Assembly (NCBI GenBank): GCA_030141605.1
Contig: JAQGDQ010000650.1
Span: 1-64,000 of the forward strand
Reading direction: 5' to 3'
Origin: Tubiluchus corallicola
Taxonomy: Eukaryota; Priapulida; Priapulimorpha; Priapulimorphida; Tubiluchidae
DNA length: 64,000 bases
The stretch's first letter is position 1. Each line of letters begins with the position of its first letter. Position numbers and translations under genes: made by a program. Positions 60,522 through 64,000 of the stretch are shown here, in pieces. The notes beneath the pieces are model-generated. The model saw nothing but the letters and a program-made list of their open reading frames with translations, was not told the origin of the DNA and ran no database searches.

Positions 60522-62699
60522 TGGCCAGTGCTGGTGTTTACACTTTCATGTTCATATGCTGGTTTATTCATTTTAATTGAAAAAAGAAAGATCAAGCACA
60601 CAGAAGCATATTTGTCTTTTATTAATTAATTAAAAAAATAATTGCTGTGTTTCTTTAATAAAAATGACACCTTTAAATAAATGCAAAAAAGTGAAGAACT
60701 CTTCAAAGTGAGACTTCATAATCTTGTCAAAAATCAGTTAATTTGCATCAACGTAGTCACACGACAAAACAAAAAAATAAAATCCCTACCTACCCATAGC
60801 ATAAAGTGTAGCAACAAATCGGAAACAAACAATTGGCGCAAAGCAGCATAAATATCTATTTACGAGGAAATACAAAAATATATAAATTTTTAAAAGCGAT
60901 GCAAGGACAAAATCTTCATAGCATAAAATCATTTTATGTAACTGTATCACTTTAACGTTGTAGCCATGATTTCATGGATGACATTCTTATTAGCACTTTT
61001 TCTATAGTTATCCATCCACATTGTACATGTACACTGTAGTAATACACATGTAGCATTTCTATATTACCATTTGAGTAGATATTAGTCTCTTTATTGAAAT
61101 CACTTTGGGAATAGTGAGAGTACATTATTTTAAAGTAACAAATTAAAATAAATTTCAATCTTTTATTCAAATTTTTAATGCCGTTTCCATTTTAGAGTAT
61201 ATGTGATATTGACAATTGTTATATTATATAGTTGAGTGGTTGAAGCTCATAAACACTGTTGTCACTTATAACATTTATTTCGTTGTTTCCAGGTTTTGTG
61301 CAATCAATAAATGCTCGCATATGCAAGAAGTAAATACGAAGTTGCATCTTTCCTACAATAAAAAATAACGAAAGTACCAATGATTTATAATTTTTTTAGT
61401 CGGCAATATAGCAATTATTAGCAAACAAATGAACCTTGTAAGCTAAGGCTCATATCATCCATTTTGTTCTGACATCAGCACCACAACCTGCCGAAGCTTG
61501 TATATAAATAAGTCATTCTAAGAAAAATAATGTGGCCATTATGTGTAACATTCTTCTAACAAAGTATTTTACAAAGATTAAAGTGTAGGTAATAAAAATT
61601 TGAGTTCTCTAGACTGCAGCTGACTGATATCATTATGATATTATATAGTGATATATTCTAGACAAAAGGTTTCAGTTCATACAAACATAAAAAAATGGGC
61701 CAAACGTGGCTTTTTCAGAAACAAATCCTGCCCGCATGTGCACACCAGCGTTGTAGTACTCTAGTCTCAGAGTTGGACCCTAGTTGCAATTTGCTTTACA
61801 CTCGAACTCAATTTGGACTGACTCTGTCACTTACTCGAAACTTGACTTGGACTTGTAATAAATGACTTGTGACTTGACTCGGACTCTAAACAACGAAGCG
61901 CTGACTTGACTAGTGACTGGAACTGCAGGAACGGTAAAACAAACAATAATTACGCATGTAATAACTTAGTAGTCAAATTGTTATTACTTGCAAAAGCATT
62001 TGAATCCCACGTTTGTTCGTAGTCTATAGCTTTTGCATCTACAATCAGTTAAAAAAATTTCCGTGTTATTATTTGAACATACCTTCGATATTGCATAAGA
62101 AAAATTCAAAATACATCATGCACAGCTTTTTCAACAGCAGGCTTTTCAAATTGGCTAATAAAACATTTAGTTCCCTGCTACTAGTATGCCTAATAATTGA
62201 GTTTAGTCTTCAAAGAAGTTTGTTAGCAAGAACATACAGGTTTGTCAGATATAAATCCCGAATTACTTTGTGTTGCGCAAACAATAGGTGCCATGCCTCT
62301 CTTTTTAGTTGTTCACACTTTTCGTGAGCACAGCGATACACGAAATTTGAATTTTAAGCTTAAAATTTGCTGGATTTTTGTACATCACACTGAATGTTGT
62401 ATAAGTAGCACTGTACTTCAATTTCCATTTTCGCAAACGGCTGTAACACGCTCGTGGAAATTTTTTGCTGTTAAAATTCATGTTCAGTTGTGGTGTCATC
62501 ACTCGCTCGCCTTTTAATAAGTTTTTAACCAGTTATTTAATTATCAGTAATGCTTTGGCATTATTATAGGTGTAGAAATGTATACTTCTTACCGTACTGA
62601 TGCTACTCAAGTTGATATTGCATTTCATTTATTTAAATACTATATAAATTAAATACTAATGAGCAATTCACAGTGAATCTGGTTATTACAATGCCTCAT

Positions 62700-62730
<31 letters not shown>

Positions 62731-63261
62731 GATAATTTGCGTCACGCTATACAAATTCTTCAGTAAGCATTGCAGCTCAGATGTATACACGTATTATGGA
62801 AGTAAGGTACACCTTTTGTATATCTTTAATATTATGCAATAATGAACGCTAATCCTAAAGACTTATAAGATACTTTTGCTTTCAACTCTTTTCTTCATGA
62901 CTAAACATACATGCTTATCCACTTTTGCTAGCTACAAACGAAAAATTAATTTTTATTCATCCTTTGGCGCTAGGTCCTCATAATATTAATTTTAAATACG
63001 TAATTAATTAATTAATGAAATGAAATGAGTGAATAAATGAATAAATAAGCAGCTGAAAATCAAATGACTTGTGATGAAAAAAGAAATAAATAGAAAGAAA
63101 CAAGGAAGAACAGATAAACGAAAAAACAAATGGATAGACAAACAAACAAACAAATGCACAAAACGAGTGAATAGGTGAAAATCGACAATTACCATTAATC
63201 TCATTTATACGCTTATTAACTCTGACTAATTAATAAGCTAGTCTATATATTAATATTCTTG
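60522..63261. other. Intergenic AT-rich DNA, no gene seen
   Basis: The stretch 61745-61935 repeats ACTTGACT/GGACTTGT-like phrases and may be a degraded transposon. An (AT)n run lies at about 62700-62722. The open frames at 62013-62517 show no family signature. Confidence 0.5.
62700..62730. repeat. (TA)n then (CA)n microsatellite
   Basis: About twelve TA repeats followed by a short CACACA run. Confidence 0.9.
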
Positions 63262-64000
63262 GTATACATATATATATATATAAGATTCGAGGCTGCAGCT
63301 CGGACGAGGGCACCATTTGCGGCGATCTATACGTCAAACGAAAGGTCTCGATCTAGTGTCGCGCCATTGATGGTTTATTTTTCGAATCGGGGCCCACCGG
63401 GACAAACGGGGGGCAAAAAAACCTCCAAAAATGGCCATTTTTCAGCCATTTTTTTGCAAAAGTTATACGTTTGAGATCTGAAGAACGGGAACGGGCCTAT
63501 GGATAGATAGCCCGTTCAACGGTGGGTGTAGTAGGCATATTTAGAATTTGCGAGAGAGTCATGGCGCCCCGCAACGGACGTTTTCCCGGACCCAACTCGC
63601 GATTTTTTCGAAATTTTTGCCAAACAGCCTGCAGAAAAAACTTTCTAGCGACGCCTGGTGGGACTCTCAGAAGGAGATATATAGCTCTTTAGAACGTCCA
63701 CCGAGAGGAGTAGCGAGGAGTTAATTACATGTTCTATTTTCGGCAATTTTCGCTTAGACAACTGCTGACGCAAAGCCATAGTTGTGACGTCAACCATTAT
63801 ACTCTGTCTATAAACTTATAACTTTAATTCAGTAAAAGCTGCTACTGGCTTTGCATTATAAATGAGGACTGTGTAGGATGTTCGCGTATTTTTGATGATA
63901 AGTGTACTTATACGCAAATTTTTTTGCGGGGCCTTTGCTAGTAGTTAAATTATTATTTAAAGATAGTCATGTGTGTCTCTTCTTCCCATTATTGAACATT
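63262..64000. other. GC-richer unclassified segment at window edge
   Basis: After a (TA)n run (63265-63281) composition changes sharply: CG-containing words (gtcgcgcc, ggcgatct, gcgccccgcaacgg) appear that are rare elsewhere. It holds the palindrome AAAATGGCCATTTT (about 63427-63440) and a hairpin AACGGGC/GCCCGTT (63490-63496 with 63510-63516). A short open frame here (to 63474) has no recognised family. It is probably a repetitive or mobile sequence continuing past 64000. Confidence 0.4.

Noticed and set aside
62013-62517. Two overlapping plus-strand frames of about 100 residues
   Set aside because: They lack family signatures; AT-rich composition and mutual overlap suggest chance frames.
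1-64000. CRISPR arrays, operons or bacterial regulatory sites
   Set aside because: The window is clearly intron-rich animal DNA; no regular spacer array was seen.

Overview
The window is AT-rich nuclear DNA from an animal. Four intron-containing protein genes can be assembled exon by exon. All splice junctions are GT-AG except one GC-AG, and the coding phase stays open across every junction. One gene is WDR19/IFT144, a subunit of the retrograde ciliary transport complex IFT-A, and another carries EAR repeats of the TSPEAR/LGI kind; together these point to a ciliated metazoan. Mid-sized introns loaded with small DNA transposons suggest an invertebrate, but I cannot name the lineage.

Layout: (1) 1-14042, + strand: the 3' part (19 exons, 889 residues) of a secreted-type protein with N-terminal beta-rich repeats and a C-terminal EAR beta-propeller; its start lies left of the window. 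(2) 15154-28170, +: POLR1E (RPA49/PAF53), 12 exons, 411 aa. (3) 29522-59157, +: WDR19/IFT144, 34 coding exons, 1348 aa, co-linear with the human protein as remembered. (4) 55401-56052, - strand: POLR1D (RPAC2/AC19), 2 exons, 112 aa, lying wholly inside WDR19 intron 28 on the opposite strand. No gene is recognised in 59158-64000.

A Pol I-specific subunit gene (POLR1E) therefore sits just upstream of a ciliary gene that hosts a Pol I/III shared subunit gene (POLR1D). The larger introns hold identifiable mobile DNA: a hAT fragment with a perfect 8-bp target duplication nested in another repeat whose second copy is the empty site; several TA-flanked MITEs with matching terminal inverted repeats; a decayed mariner-like transposase; a decayed LINE reverse transcriptase with an FADD box; tRNA-related SINE pieces; a pyrimidine microsatellite and a 15-bp minisatellite. 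The last 700 bases are an unrecognised, more GC-rich segment that runs to the window edge.

Gene identities rest on recognised family sequence, and exon edges on splice consensus plus reading-frame continuity. UTRs, promoters and transcript ends were not determinable beyond candidate poly(A) signals.
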